From: Certhia americana
Lineage: Eukaryota > Chordata > Aves > Passeriformes > Certhiidae
DNA length: 64,000 nucleotides
Direction of reading: 5' to 3'
Assembly (NCBI GenBank): GCA_018697195.1
Contig: CM031858.1
Span: forward strand, 88,193,277 to 88,257,276
The position numbers and the translations under genes were made by a program. Positions 50,601 to 61,878 of this stretch are shown here, one piece after another (positions within the stretch are counted from its first letter, which is position 1; each line of letters starts with the position of its first letter). Below the pieces are notes generated by a model. It saw nothing but the letters and a program-made list of their open reading frames with translations. It did no database searches and was not told where the DNA came from.

Positions 50601-53264
50601 GCAATAAATTTCAGTAACTCATTGCAGTGTACACTTGCTGAATTAAAATAGGGTATCCAGAGAACTTGTGGATACCCCAGACCTGGAAGTGTTCAAAGCC
50701 AAGCTGAATGGGGCTTTGCATCACCTGTTTTACTAGAAGGTGTCCCTGCCCATGGCAGAGGGATTGGAACTGGGTGATCTTTAAGTGCCCTTCAAACCCA
50801 AACCATTCTAAGATTCTATGACTCTATTTTGAGTTTCTTTTGCACTGCTGTGTTGAGTTTATTACCTACAGTATCACATTTCAGGTTTGTGTCTTCACAT
50901 ATACCCTAAACCTGCATTTTGAATAGTCTGGCTTGTGGGTCACCACCAATGCAGCTGGGCAACACTGCCACTACCACATTTTACCACGAGAACACCTCAG
51001 GCAGATGTATGTTAATGAGACTACCTCCAACATATTCCTCTTCCTCTCTAGTACTTATTATTCACTGAAGTGCATTCCTGCTTTACAATGTTTTTTAAGT
51101 ATATTAAATGTACTAACAATGCAGCTGGCGCATTAGTAGCTGTCCCATGGATGAATTTAACTCTTGAGTGTGAACAGCAAAGTATACACAAGGGAAGACC
51201 GTATTTACATGCACAAACACACCTAATGCTAAATAGGCAGAATACCAGAGAGACTGTAATTCCTTGCAACATTTTCTATTCTGCATTTTGCCACTGTAGC
51301 TGGGGCTCCTTCACACTTGTTTGTCTAAATACTTTCCTTTAATAAGTGGAGGGGTTTAGGTAAGAAATATATCCCTGCTTTAAATTTCCTGACCAGACTT
51401 CTCAACAAATAAAATCTTTTTTAAATAGACCCAAACAAAAGTAGAACAATTATTTATTATATATATCAATTTCTTTGCTTCTGGTAAGAGAACTGTTCTG
51501 TGCAAATGAAAGATTTAGCTGAAGCTTTCCCTATTTTATTAGCACTGGCTGAGGTGTAGCCCTAAGAGCAATGCTAGGAGCCCCAGTACAGGTGAGGTTA
51601 TCTTTCCTCTTTCCCATACCTGCTGGCTTCATTAGAACTGAGGAAGGTGTTTGTGAAAATAAGAAGCAAGCAGATAGACCTCTTGGTTTAATTTTTAACG
51701 CTGAAGTCCATCTTGCACTGTTGAGAGCTGGGGCAGAAGATTTACCCTTTCATGGCTTTTACAGCTAAGGGTAACTGCAAAATAATAGCCCTTTGCCTCA
51801 TCTTACACCACCATTAAAAAGCTGTCTAGCACATTCTCTTAAGGGAAGAACATTTTAAAATAACCTAAACTCTTGCCACAACTCTAATAAATAGGAAAGC
51901 TTTACAGCTATATGGTACTGTGTATAAACATAACTATGTATGATTGTCTTACAAGTTTTTTTATAATATGCATTCAATAAATAGTTTTATTTCTCCAATG
52001 ATTTCAAATTGCTCCAAATATCTGTAAATTCAAAAGAAGATAAAAAACAGGCCATGCAACACATAGATATGCTGCTATCACCTCTTGTTCTCCCCCAAAG
52101 AGGCTACAGCACAGAAAAAAAACCAAACCATGAACAGGCTTCCACAACTAAGAGGTCTTCTCATTTTCACTTATTCAGCAGAGGGATGCATGGTACCACT
52201 GTATATTCCCACCTCGCTGCTTAAACCATCAGCTCTGCACTGGGCATTATATTGTCTATTACTAAACTGGCATTTCACAGCCTCTGCAAAAGAAAGCTCT
52301 AAGTAGCTGTGTGAAGAGGAATAAAACTCTAATCTTACACCTTCCTTGTTACACATGGCTTTCTTGTGAGCAAAAGGCTGGACTCCCAATTTTCTGAGCA
52401 AAAGATTTTTTAACGATGGACTCCAAACTGAATAACATGGCAATTGTGTAACATTTGAAGGACAGAGTCCTTCAAATTTGTCTCATTTTGTCTCCAGTCA
52501 CATGTACTACAGTTACTAAGATTAACTACAATATAGTTCTTTGTACTTACAGGAAATTTACTGCCCCAGAGTTGCAAGGGAAAGAAATACAGTGACAAAA
52601 GAACAGCCCAGTTTTTCCTCTCTCCTTCCCTATGAATCATAGGGGGCATGAGTGGTCCTAAATCTACCAACTTGTTACAGTTTCCATTGACTGCAATGAA
52701 TTTTCTTTGATCCTTAACTAGGTGCTTGAGATTACTGTGTTGCACAAACACAGAGAAGCTTTGCACTGAATATTGTACAATATTTTCTTGTTTCTCTCAG
52801 AGGTAGACTATTTAACGCAAGTCACTGCTCCCTCAGATTACTGCAATATAGTACAGTGACTATTTTTGCCACTTTTAGAAGTGCAACAGTAATAACAATA
52901 TCAACATTGGTTCATCATTTCTATCATAGAAGATAAAAGAAAATTTTTTTCATTCTCTCCTTTTGCTCTAAAGTTCTGCATAACTTAAAGGTTACCACAT
53001 TCTGGAGCACGTGTTTAATAAAATGTCTGTTTTCTTCTATAAATAGAATTATAGCATCAGAAATGCATACAGTAAATAATGCTTTTTGGATCCTGGGACT
53101 GGAGTCACTTCACCTAATTTTAATATCTAAACATACACTAGTCATCCCTAAAAAAGTAGATTTATGCTACCTACCTTAGATACCAATCTCAACCTGAGAC
53201 AGTTAAAATAAAGTAACTAAACTGGCCAACTTGTACATGAACAGTAGCAAAACTCAGGTCAGGA
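47644..53264. other. Non-coding, one CR1 tail inside
   Basis: Apart from the CR1 fragment at 50652-50827, this is AT-rich DNA without a recognised gene, RNA or repeat. Confidence 0.55.
50652..50827 (+). mobile_element. CR1 LINE 3'-end fragment, plus orientation
   Basis: A short tail of CR1: GTGGATACCCCAGACCTGGA, AAGGTGTCCCTGCCCATGGC, then CATTCTAAGATTCTATGACT at the end. Only the 3' UTR is present. It is better preserved than the 41660 and 37200 copies. Confidence 0.85.
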
Positions 53265-53376
53265 CTGACAATTAGGTGCTAGAGCAAGTCCAGAGAAAGG
53301 CAGTAAAGTTGGTGAAGGGTCCAGAAGGTAAGTCCTATGAGAAGTTTATGAAAGATAAGGAGAGCAGAGGAAAAGG
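53265..53376 (+). mobile_element. CR1 LINE internal fragment, plus orientation
   Basis: GAGCAAGTCCAGAGAAAGGC, AGTTGGTGAAGGGTCCAGAA and AAGTCCTATGAGAAG match the CR1 block coding for the conserved 'VQ.R..K...GL..K.YE..L' region. Both ends are lost, so this is a roughly 110-bp relic. Confidence 0.7.
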
Positions 53377-54832
53377 ATATTAGTATATATTTGGTACTGG
53401 CAACATACCCTTGTGCATCCCAAAATGCATAACACCTGCACAGATTTCAGTGCAAAAGTTAAATTGAATAGTCCACCTGTTACAGCATGTCCAAACTACA
53501 GTGGGTACATAACATAGAAATACTTTCTGACAACTCAAGTTATCAAAAGAGATCACAGACCACTTAGAGCAGTACAGACTTTCTGGCTTTGTGCATGTGG
53601 AATAGACTACAGAACTAAAGCAAGCATCTCTCATGAAGGATGTGGATCCTTCATAACTTATACACACAGACTTACAGCTATTATCAAATAATGTAAACAG
53701 TGCAATTGCTACCATCCAATCCTTTGTGCTCAAAGCTGCGTGGCATTTATTTTATGTGATCAATTGGAGATGCTTACATGTAGATAATTAAGTTCAAAAT
53801 CAGTGATAAAAGGAAGAAAAGTCTGGATCAATTCTTACTGGATAAAAACTCAAGACACCACATCAATTTATTTCTCCACTATGAAAAAGAGCTTTAGATA
53901 TTACAGACATTTGTGGGATAAAATATTCTACCAGAACAAAAGTGCACTTCTCCCCCTGCTTGGCAGCAAACCAATTCCAGTGACTTAGGCAGAAGATGAA
54001 GATTGATATTGCAATTGCTGCAAATGGGTACAATTCCCTCATAGTATTATGAGTCTATGCAATTACTATACTAAGAAAACTTTGCAGCTAACTGTTCCAA
54101 ATGCTGAACAGGAAAGGTTTGGGGAGAACAGATTTTCTTGAACACACAAGTGTTTGTGGCTTTGTTTTCCATACTTCACAAAGGGTAAGAGGCAAAAAGA
54201 ATCCCCAGAACAGCTAAAACCCCATTAAAAAATGAGCCACAGTGTTTACTATACAAGACCAAGACAAGGAAACTCATGAAAATGCCAGTATCATATAAAC
54301 TAGCTGAAAGAGACAGAGAAAGCATGCATCTTCTTTCTCCACTTAGTACTTCTTTCCCATGTAACTAATAATAATTGGATGAAAGAGGTATTTAGGGACC
54401 AAGTCTCTTGATGGATGGTTAGGAGCATCTGCAGGAAAAAAAAAAAAAGCAAACCCATGGGCCAAATCAGGTAGAAAAGACTACTTAGCAAAATGTACTT
54501 AGGGACTACACTCTAGACGTGCATGCATCGGATGTATTTCACACTTTTCTACTTCATACATTCCCTTGCCTCTGATTATCAAATCTCAATTTTCTGTTGT
54601 TAGTGTAATTTCCCTGTCCTGTTGTTAGAAGCAAATCAGCACAATAAAACCTCAAAGATGATCATAAAGACAACTTGCAGTGGTAATTGCAGCCTTTTGG
54701 GGTGATAGCGAGAACTTTATGCCATGTCACAGCCTCTGGTATGTTCTCTACCTCAAGCTCTTCCTGAGGATGCTGTCAAATTTCACATCAGTACAACTGA
54801 GGAGAGAAGGTCTCAGAGACTTCTGGAACAGG

Positions 54833-54850
54833 AAAAAAAAAAAAAAAAAA
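54833..54850. repeat. A18 homopolymer
   Basis: Eighteen A residues after GGAACAGG, followed by CTGAGTTCC. No retrocopy is recognised. Confidence 0.9.
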
Positions 54851-57800
54851 CTGAGTTCCTCAGCTGCAGCTGAAATAGACTCACATAACTACATCCAGTG
54901 AGAAAAAAAGTGAGCAGGATACTGCTATATGCTACCTCTCAGGAGCCAAGCCAGGCAGTCAAGCAAAATGCCCATTTGAGCCTAATACAGTGCTCTTTAC
55001 TAGTACTGTCAATCCAGAAGGATTCAAAAATGAAGAGGGAGATACCAAAAGTCTCCTAATACTTACAGAGACCATGTCAGGTTTTCTCTTGGGAGCAGAA
55101 GTCACAGCTGTAGGCTTTACCCACAATCTCGCAATTTCACAGTCAATATAAGCAGCATTCCTCTTGCAGACAAGAGACACAAGTCTTTTTGCACTCTATA
55201 AAATATAGGCCCATGTGCAAGACCCCAGAGTCCCACAGAGGCAAAAAAAGCTGGAATTGTAAATTCTGTTGTGGTGTTTGTCTTGTTATTGTTTGGTTAT
55301 CAGTTTATTAAAGGCAGAGTACTTTTTTTTTTTTAATGTCTGCTGCCATGACACAATTCTCACATCCAAAGCATCCTTCTCAAATTTTTTCAAGGCAGGC
55401 ACCAGGCAAAAACCTGAAGGCTGCTGCTTTTCCAGCAGCTCTTCAGAGGCAGTAAGGCTGATTTGATAGACAATATCAGGATATAAGTGAGCTCACAGAG
55501 TTGTTTTTAACTGGAAAATATGTTGTGAAGTGCCTGACAGTGAAATCAGTGAAGAGGAGCCAAGGAATTAAAACAGTTGGGTAAGACCAATGCAGTCTAT
55601 TAAATTAAAAAATACTCTGAATACAAAACAAGCAGGACAAAGATTGAAGATCATAGAAAACAGTGATGAATAGCAGTATGCCTTTTCTCCTTAAAGTGTA
55701 ATTCTTCTCTGGGAAGTACTAGTATGAGATCAATCTTTTCCCATGTCATGAAGAGGATAAAATGTTGTGGTAGACTTCCTGTTAGGAGTAGAAACGAGCC
55801 AAGACACAGACATTTAAAAACATGAAAAGGGTCCTGGTTTACAGCTTAGCCATCCTGACTCTGACTACAGCAAACTCCTACTGTAGGGTCCAACTGCAGA
55901 CTCTGTTGGTTATTTCCTGGTGGACTATGCCTGCAATTATTAGTTTGCAGACTGTGAATGCAGGCCTTACCTAGCCCAACCATATCTGCAGGTTCCACCT
56001 CCATCAGACCCAGACTGACCTCCCAGCAGATCTCTTACAGCAGCATCTTGTCTCTCTACATCTTTTCTTCTCCCTCTGTACTCCTCTACCTCCCAATCCT
56101 CTTCCTCAAAAAGTTCTCCTACCTAACCAACCCACCCCTTTTGTCACACAACCTTTATTAGTCACAGCTGCAATCAATTAAGAGCAAGACTGTTCCTCTT
56201 CTTTGGTAATTAATACAACAGTGACTTATCAGGGGCAAGGTCACCTGTAATCCCTTCTTTCCTACCACAATAGAAAAACAATGTCCAAAGTCCTAAAATG
56301 TGGATTTCAGCATTAAGAGGATGTGAAAATGGCTGAAAAGCTTCTCAACCAGAATTTCTGATAAAACTTGGGTTTAAAAGGTGTGCTAGCAAAATGGAGA
56401 AAAGTATACCAATAAAAATAAAATCATGGCAGCCACATGGCATGATAGAAGCCCTCTGGGTTCTCAAAATTATGTTAGGGCCTCTCATCTCAGTCTGCTC
56501 CTATTTCCCCTCTAAGAAATAGAATTGCATATGTAAAGACCGAAGAGATTTCTTTCTCAGTAGTCTACAACCCACAGATTTGAATTTGCTGGAGGTTTTT
56601 TCCCCTTCACATTACCAGCCTTCTAGGTACATCACCCATGTTCCACAGGTATAAAAGAGCACAAAACTAGGGTTCTGCTCTGCTGTTCTGCCTTACAAAG
56701 CTTTTTCCTGTAGCCAAATCACCTGCCCACAGCAGCAGAAAGAAAACATTATAATCCCTTTGCATTGTTATGAAATCAGAAGACAAACCTGTTAAGAATG
56801 TATCTAGAGCAGAGAGCCTGAGGAAAAGGGAAGAAACACTTATTCAAGAACTGTCAAAATACATGATTAAATTTGCTAGAACCATACTTCTAGTCCATTA
56901 CTCATTTTGGCCCAGTATAAACTGCTGCTGGAACCCAGAAGAACATAGAGTCACTGTTTAATTTTGCATCTGACTAGCAATTCTCCTCTCCTGACTTGCA
57001 TCCATTTCTCTGTATTTAGTTTCATTTCAGAGAAGTCAGTTTATGCTTTGGTGGTCATTCTTACCAGCAGCCCTAGCTTACTGTATCCACTGCAGGTAGC
57101 TTACATAATTTATGTTTTTAATTTTTCTGCAAAGCACCTAGTACAATGGTGAGAGGCTCCATTTAAAATTACCTACATAAATAAGCAAATATAATACCAT
57201 TAGCATAACAGATTGTAGTCAACAAACTATAAAGACTGTGAATTCAGAAAGTTTAGTGGCAGTGGGACTACCAATACATGGAGGAACTTGTATTCAATTT
57301 CTAATAGGTCTAACAGACCTTAAATTGTTGCGCACGTCAATCATAATCTTCTCACAATTTCCTAGGAAGAATTCAGGTTCTCATTTTCTTCTTTACATTG
57401 TATCAGTAGCTTTTCCTGGGCAACACACTTGATTGTGCTAGACCCAAAAGCTTTGAAAAAAAAACCCATCTACCACAACTCCTCCACAACACTATTAACA
57501 GTGGGAATAATTTATAGGACCAGTAGACATCAAAAGTTCCTCATGAAAAGCTTCCAGAAAGCTGACCTCTACCAAGTGATATCCAGGATCCTGGATTTTC
57601 CAGCCCCAGATCCTCAAGTCCATGCAAGTCTCAAGCAATTTAATCATCCACTCAGAGCACTGATGGAAGGCCACATCCCAGGGCAGTACTTACCATCTTA
57701 CAGCTCCACTCTCAGAGACAGCACCTCAGCCTAGCTGGGACCCAAGACATGCCACGTGCCATAGGCATTATTATGAGCTGCTGTGAGTCTGGTTTTGACC

Positions 57801-60800
57801 ACGTCCACTTGCCTGCCTTGCTGCCTGCCCAAAATGACCTGCCTTCAGCACAGCTGATATTGTGTGAATTTGTGTGTCCCCACTGCTTCAGCTCCACATT
57901 CAGCATTTGGACTTCAAGTGACTGTGAGCTGCTCCAGTCTGCTAGTACCAGAGGTGTACCTCTGGAAAAGGTGTGGAAGGAGCCCACAGGAGATAGTAAC
58001 AGCACATGACCGAAGGTGGTAGAGCATTATTTTTGTCACAGCTCATCCCACAGCTCCCTTAAAAGCTATCTTCAAGCACAGAACTCCCCATCAGGTAAGT
58101 TTGCTGACCTCTGTTCACCAAATAATACTTTGCTGTTTTTTTCTTTTCCTTCTAAAAAGTGACACTAATCTGCATGCTACACAGAATAAATCACAAGGGC
58201 AATTCTTTCCCTGTCTTTGCAAAAACAAGTTTAACAACACTTACATTTTGCTGTGATTAAACCTTCACAGAAAGTTGCCATTCACAAATTTTAAATTACT
58301 TACAATATGCTGCGCACTTCAGTAATTATATTCTAAGTCATCAAGTTCACACATGCTCTCCTTTTGTAGCAACCCACGTGTGCTTGAGACAAATTGCTTC
58401 TGAACATGCCTAATTTCAAAGCCTTCATTTTATACTCTGCATGTAATCAAACTTTTTATTAAACACTGCCAAGCAATCTGTCTCATTTAAAATTAGCATC
58501 TCAGAAAACGTAAAGGTCCATTAAGCTGTTAATTGTGCACTATAACTCTGAATTCTTGAAAAGTGATGTTGAATATTGTTTTCCCAAATGCTTAATTCCA
58601 TATTTAGCTAGTTTTACTGCCATAGTTACTATATTGGTCAGGTATACGATAAGAAGTCAACATAGCCACATGAGCAAAATTTTTGCATCTAGAAAGAGGG
58701 AGCAAAAAGAGGGGATTTAATTTTCATTTCTCTTGTTTGAGTTTGATACAGGGAATTTCACTATATAGGTACAAAACACAAATCTGCTAATGTAGAAATA
58801 TAAGTACACCCTAAAGGTAGTGATTCTGCTACAGTAATGGTTTTAGTGATTTGATAGCTCAAAATCATTACAAGTAAACGTCAATTAGACCTGAAAATGA
58901 AAGTCAAACAACTGACATAGAAAATATTATATGCCACTGGTTTTAAATTACTTATAATGGAGGTGAAAAAATACTTTAGGCTGTGAAAATAAAACTGAGA
59001 TGACTCCAAAACACATAAACCACATAGAAACGTATTCAAAAAGATTGCTACCTTTTATAAATGGTGAAACTCTGAAACAGTATGAATGCAGGTCTCTGTA
59101 TGCAAAAAACCCTCCAGTGAAACATTTAAATTTGACTATTCCAAACTCAAGAAACAGCAACCTTTTTTACATACTAGCTAATTAACTAGACCTTCCTTCC
59201 TATTGTACTCTTGCCAAATAAAATTGTATTTCTTATCCTTAAAAGACTTTATTTATCTTTGTTTCTTGTTTGTAGCAACGTCAATCATATGATACTGAAA
59301 GTCAAGAAAGAGGAAAAGGATGAAGCACATAGTAATTTCTCTAAAAGACTTGTAACTCAAAGCACAGTATTACATGAATGTTGACAGTTATTTTTCTTCT
59401 TTTTCCCTTCCTATTCAATTTGGCATACACACCTTCTCACAACACTGAAAATGAAGTAATTAGCACTGCTAAGTGTGAATTTATTACATCTTGTGGAAGA
59501 CTTTGTCAGGGGAATCTATCTCTGAGCCTTCTGACCCTTCTATAAAAACACCTTCAGCCAATTGGCTTTCCAGCATCTTATCATGGCCATACAGTTTAAA
59601 AATGCAAGGGAATGCAGCAAGAATTTGTGGTCAATCCCTTTCCACTTGGGAAGGCCTGTGACAGCTCTGAATTTCCAGGCATGAGTTCCTCATATACAGC
59701 AACACACTTCATTGTGTTGTCCACAGGGTGCAGCCACAACCAACAGCTCCTCAGTGTTCCAGATGCTCCTCATTATTTCAGATTTCAGCACCAGATTCCA
59801 GGTGCTTTAGCCCTGTTGTTGATACTCATGTGCTTTCAGCTCTGATATTCAAGGGCCACAGGGGGAAGGTTACCTTAGCTCTTTCTCACACAATTGAAGA
59901 AGAAATACCTGAGGAAATTAAAAGGGCCCCAAATTTACCAAAGAAAACAACATGAGTATTTTGTTAAGTACAAACAGCAATGAAACACATCAGCACTATC
60001 TTTCAAATTACAATAGTTGTTCAGAGCCTGAGACTTCAGATTAAGAGAATTAAATTTCCAAAATTCAGTGTAGTGTGTGCTTATTTAATTAAAAGCAGAT
60101 AGAATTTCATTTGCACTTCATTGTTAAGAATGCCACCTATAATATGACATTTTGACAGTGCAGCTTAACTCAAATTTATACTAAATTTATACTTCATCAA
60201 ACTCATTCTGAAGTTCATTAGAAAAGCTAAATGCCAGTAATATTTGCTATGGCAATCCCATCCATTTAGATGTTTAAATAGGCAAACACAGTCAGATAAA
60301 CTCACAGTGGATTGTGAAATGTTCTATGGCTTTTCAGATGAAGTCTTTTGTATCTGAACCGCTGCTGTGAGCTACATGATATATCCTTGCTTTTAAATTT
60401 TCACAGGTAAAGCTCAAGGCATTGAAAAACTACCTTGCTTGTACGTGTGCCTATAAAGCAAACCAGCTTATTTTATTTTCCTCTCAGAAATGAAGCAGCA
60501 TATTATACTCATCACTGGGCTACATCCCACAAAACAAGGACTTCTCACAGACTAACAGAAAGTTACCCTTGTGCACTGCCTTCAGAGAATGCATTTGTAA
60601 GCTAGCACAAAACTCCCCCCACCCAAAGGAGAGAGAAGGAGATTTAAAACAAGCAAGAGCATCCTACTTACTATGACAACTTCTCAAGACAGCTGGCAAG
60701 GGTTCCTGGAATGCTGGAGGCCTCCCTCCTTCATCTATGCAACTTTGTTAGTAGGAGGGAGGAGAGGCACTGCCCCTACCTATCTTGGTACAGGTCTGGT

Positions 60801-60823
60801 TAGCTGAACTATACTAAATACAT

Positions 60824-60849
60824 TGTGTGTATATATATATATACACACA
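60824..60849. repeat. Compound palindromic microsatellite (TG)n(TA)n(CA)n
   Basis: TGTGTGT, a 12-base AT alternation and ACACACA form a perfect 26-bp palindrome of alternating purine and pyrimidine. Such DNA can adopt cruciform or Z form. It is not inside a recognised element. Confidence 0.85.
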
Positions 60850-61778
60850 GTATGGTTGTTTAGGTTTCTTCCTTGGCTGAGGAAACCTGTTGCTGACTGA
60901 TTTACAAACTCCTTTCAATCTACTTCGGCAACACATTGACCTCATCATAAACATAGGCAGTTTGTGCCAGAGTGATGGACAATAATGCAGAAATTACCTG
61001 CTTGTAGCACACTCTCTACATAGGAGGAACATGACCAAGAAGAGTTAGAAGGTCTGTTTTAATCTAGGCTCAGTCACTGCCTTCTTACCCTGTCTCAACC
61101 ACAGCTCTTCAGAGGTCCATCAACTGGTCTCATTCCAGTTTCAAAGCATGGTAACACCCAAACAGCTGACAAGGTAGGCTGTAATAACAGTTATTGTAAA
61201 TATCTTGTTACATGATTGCAGGTAAAAATCAAATTATCTAAACTGTCCATAAATACCTTTTGCAGGGAAGGAACCATTCCTCAAGAATGTTACTGAAATG
61301 TTATACTGTGTAGAGGATATTGATGGAGTCCACATTAAATATTTTGTCATGAAGTTTTACATATGTGGCCCTTGGAAGGCCAGACAGGCACTTCCCAGTA
61401 AGCCTGTACATGAGGACTTCAGGGTTTGCAGTGAATTGGTATGGGACTACAGGCTTTACAGACCTGCAAGATAAGCTAGGCAGGTATTGCTTAACAGAAC
61501 ATTTTAGATTCTTGTTTTCACCTTTCACAGGGAGACAGATCTGTGAAATAAAATATCATTCAGCTTTTATGAATTTAAAGCAAGATTACTGTATGCATCA
61601 TGGGACAAGTTCTTACTGGCAGGGAGCTCTCTTTCTCCTGTTGCAAGTTAGCTGGAGAGTCATTGAAATGGAAGTTTCACACCCAGCTTACCACAGAGCC
61701 AGGCTCTTAAAAGAAGACCAAATTGGACAACATACAAGATCTTGGCACCATGATTTTGGAACAAATAGGTCAGTGAGA

Positions 61779-61878
61779 NNNNNNNNNNNNNNNNNNNNNN
61801 NNNNNNNNNNNNNNNNNNNNNNNNNNNNNNNNNNNNNNNNNNNNNNNNNNNNNNNNNNNNNNNNNNNNNNNNNNNNNN
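61779..61878. other. Assembly gap (100 N)
   Basis: Exactly 100 N, the conventional placeholder for a gap of unknown length. The right edge begins with about 28 bases made only of G and T, including G10 at 61895-61904, consistent with assembly breaking at a difficult G-rich tract. Confidence 0.99.

Larger units (their letters stand above)
53377..61778. other. Non-coding, nothing recognised
   Basis: About 8.4 kb with short chance open frames. A pyrimidine-rich, slightly GC-richer segment lies near 55860-56160, and a GC-richer patch with a minus-strand GTAAGT-like donor near 57690. Neither has an open coding frame leading into a splice site. Confidence 0.55.

Noticed and set aside
57430..58010. 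GC-richer patch with overlapping open frames and a minus-strand GTAAGTA donor-like site
   Set aside because: The frames leading into the donor contain stops. At best this is a non-coding exon, without evidence.
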